A DNA stretch of 5,303 bases, taken from an uncultured Bacilli bacterium. Its GTDB lineage: Bacteria > Bacillota_I > Bacilli_A > RF39 > UBA660. Under the pieces are notes generated by a model that had not been told where the DNA came from, did no database searches, and was given only the letters and a program-made list of their open reading frames with translations. Of the stretch, positions 5,082-5,303 are shown piece by piece. The stretch is taken from NCBI GenBank assembly GCA_910586865.1, contig CAJUIY010000073.1, positions 1 to 5,303 of the forward strand. The letters run 5' to 3'. The position numbers and the translations under genes are program-made. Each line of letters starts with the position of its first letter. Within the stretch, counting starts at the first letter, position 1.

Positions 5082-5119
5082 AAAAGCATCTAATTTCAAC
5101 AGTAGTTGATTTCAGATGC
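5082..5119 (-). terminator. Terminator of the antisense RNA, copy 2
   Basis: On the minus strand GCATCTGA pairs with TTAGATGC through one G-U pair, then TCAAC/GTTGA, then TTTTGTTATTTT. On the plus strand the same base change gives an A-C mismatch and there is no U-tract, so the hairpin works as minus-strand RNA. Confidence 0.75.
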
Positions 5120-5131
5120 TACCCATATAAG

Positions 5132-5171
5132 GGATTGCATTTGATTCCTACAATCAAATGTATCCTTTTTC
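5132..5171 (+). terminator. Terminator of the peptide mRNA, copy 2
   Basis: GGATTGCATTTG (5132-5143) pairs with CAAATGTATCC (5155-5165), with extra ATT/AAT pairing at the top of the stem, followed by TTTTTCT. It is longer than the copy 1 stem. Confidence 0.75.
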
Positions 5172-5201
5172 TATTGTATGAAGCTCCCTTCACCTGTATA
5201 C

Positions 5202-5230
5202 ATAATAGCATAAAAAAGTTCCTTTGACAA
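5202..5230 (-). promoter_or_regulatory. Antisense RNA promoter, copy 2
   Basis: TTGTCA (5230-5225), a 17-bp spacer and TATTAT (5207-5202), with a TGn extension before the -10. The elements and spacing are identical to copy 1, although the spacer sequence differs. Confidence 0.8.
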
Positions 5231-5275
5231 GTTGTTACTTTGACCTACCAGGATAAAATCATAAACATTACATTT

Positions 5276-5303
5276 TAGAACTCTTTATGAGTTCTATTAT
5301 TTT
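5276..5303 (+). terminator. Edge hairpin, possible terminator
   Basis: TAGAACTC (5276-5283) and GAGTTCTA (5289-5296) form a perfect 8-bp stem with a 5-base loop, followed by TTATTTT at the window end. It may terminate rightward readthrough from copy 2 or belong to a neighbour outside the window. No gene is seen in 5232-5303. Confidence 0.45.

Larger units (their letters stand above)
5077..5195 (-). ncRNA. Predicted antisense (antitoxin-like) RNA, copy 2
   Basis: Start near 5195 from the promoter at 5202-5230; end near 5077 after the hairpin at 5086-5119 and TTTT; about 119 nt. It keeps the three hairpins of copy 1. The 5' hairpin here is GTGAAG/CTTCAT, where a G-U pair replaces the A-U of copy 1. 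It also keeps the leader-complementary arms GCATCTGA and CAAATGCAATCC. It would overlap the copy 2 peptide mRNA 3' UTR and could also contact the copy 1 leader. Confidence 0.7.
4920..5231. repeat. Toxin/antisense-like module, copy 2 (direct repeat with 1191-1499)
   Basis: The second copy of the ~310-bp module, in the same orientation and about 3.73 kb from copy 1. It carries the same elements in the same order: rightward promoter, leader repeats, hairpin over the ribosome site, 25-codon gene, two 3' hairpins and an opposing extended -10 promoter. Together the copies bracket the deformylase and ATPase genes. Confidence 0.9.

Noticed and set aside
1191..5231. Composite transposon bounded by the two ~310-bp repeats
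   Set aside because: The repeats carry no transposase, no terminal inverted repeats and no visible target duplications. Their content is a toxin/antisense-type module.

Overview
The window is AT-rich DNA from a low-GC Gram-positive bacterium, probably of the Bacilli/Erysipelotrichia/Mollicutes-relative group. The signs are strong purine-rich ribosome binding sites, extended -10 promoters, Lys/Ile/Asn-rich proteins and low-GC codon use. Trp is encoded by TGG and TAG is used as a normal stop, so the code looks standard. The species cannot be named from sequence alone.

Layout, left to right. Positions 1-134 hold no gene but carry three perfect copies of a 10-mer. Positions 135-1019 hold a leftward gene resembling a transglutaminase-like cysteine protein; an in-frame TAG at 864-866 splits it after 51 codons. 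Positions 1191-1499 hold a compact module: a rightward 25-residue hydrophobic peptide gene opposed by a strong leftward promoter that should make an antisense RNA of about 120 nt. Positions 1542-4154 encode a leftward P-type cation (Ca2+-like) ATPase, and 4212-4796 a leftward peptide deformylase. Positions 4920-5231 hold a second, diverged copy of the peptide/antisense module in the same orientation. A small hairpin lies at the right edge.

The main result is the pair of ~310-bp modules flanking the deformylase-ATPase pair. Each has the architecture of a type I toxin-antitoxin locus: a tiny membrane peptide, a Shine-Dalgarno sequence buried in a hairpin, convergent transcripts overlapping at their 3' ends, one intrinsic terminator per strand, and short repeats that let the 5' leader of the peptide mRNA pair with the antisense RNA or with its own 3' end. 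Differences between the copies preserve these structures, in one case on only one strand. I do not recognise the peptide as a named family. The architecture recalls par/Fst, TxpA/RatA and BsrG/SR4, but the peptide is different.

The deformylase trims N-formyl groups from new proteins and the ATPase exports a cation. They are neighbours on one strand, but the ATPase appears to have its own promoter, so functional linkage is not implied.
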